Made by a program: the position numbers and the translations under genes. This document shows positions 49,655 through 49,714 of a stretch of DNA of 49,714 nt, piece by piece. Origin of the DNA: Lamprobacter modestohalophilus. Its GTDB lineage: Bacteria > Pseudomonadota > Gammaproteobacteria > Chromatiales > Chromatiaceae. Positions within the stretch are counted from its first letter, which is position 1. Every line of letters begins with the position of its first letter. The DNA lies in NCBI RefSeq assembly GCF_016583905.1, contig NZ_NRRY01000038.1:1-49714 (forward strand), written 5' to 3'. The notes under the pieces were generated by a model. The model saw only the letters and a program-made list of their open reading frames with translations, did no database searches and had not been told where the DNA came from.

Positions 49655-49714
49655 ATATCCGGCGTCGTGATGAGGTGGCGTGATCGCTCCTCGCGCCCTG
49701 ATGGAATCCGCGCG

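Overview
The window is GC-rich, densely coded DNA of a gammaproteobacterial type, and most likely comes from a purple sulfur bacterium (Chromatiales). This is an inference from gene content: a KaiB/KaiC pair, a geranylgeranyl-reductase-family flavoprotein, a secreted DsrE-like protein, a cyanobacteria-like SbtA/SbtB plus BicA-like bicarbonate uptake set, a photolyase and many PAS/GGDEF/EAL proteins. No rRNA, tRNA or CRISPR array was seen.

Layout. 1-2.7 kb is a decayed mobile region: the tail of an unknown gene, an ISKra4-family transposase, and remnants of pseG and of a DUF2887-like gene. 2.7-10.4 kb (minus strand) is a four-gene signalling cluster: PAS/GAF-GGDEF-EAL, kaiC, kaiB (4-bp overlap), PAS-GGDEF-EAL. 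10.5-18.6 kb (mostly plus strand) holds a geranylgeranyl-reductase-like gene, dsrE-like, an FKBP isomerase, a RibD-type reductase without an ordinary start codon, an EF-hand protein (minus), glnS with a Lys/Ala/Asn-rich tail, a DinB-fold gene and a LOG-family gene. An L,D-transpeptidase and a photolyase follow (minus). 20.8-22.3 kb is a repeat-rich stretch with two toxin-antitoxin loci whose toxins have both lost internal sequence. 22.3-26.1 kb has a histone-deacetylase-like gene divergent from a Pat-like lysine acetyltransferase.

26.1-29.9 kb carries sbtB, sbtA and a bicA-like SulP gene, pointing to inorganic-carbon uptake. 30-33 kb has an outer-membrane barrel protein, a STAS anti-anti-sigma factor and an EAL protein. 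33.1-37.9 kb (minus) is an operon of a GMC oxidoreductase, a Tat-signal small subunit and a GH17-GT2 beta-glucan synthase-like protein. 38.2-45.4 kb (minus) holds an MsrA-thioredoxin-MsrB fusion, a small TA-like gene, an RND pump with its adaptor, a small unknown gene and fkpB. 45.6-46.8 kb encodes a secreted thaumatin-like protein. 47.0-49.7 kb is a hybrid histidine kinase that may run past the window edge.

Two themes recur. One is environmental and metabolic sensing: Kai proteins beside c-di-GMP enzymes, acetylation enzymes beside bicarbonate transporters, and a phosphorelay kinase. The other is small-scale genome decay with short dispersed repeats, some lying exactly at stop codons.
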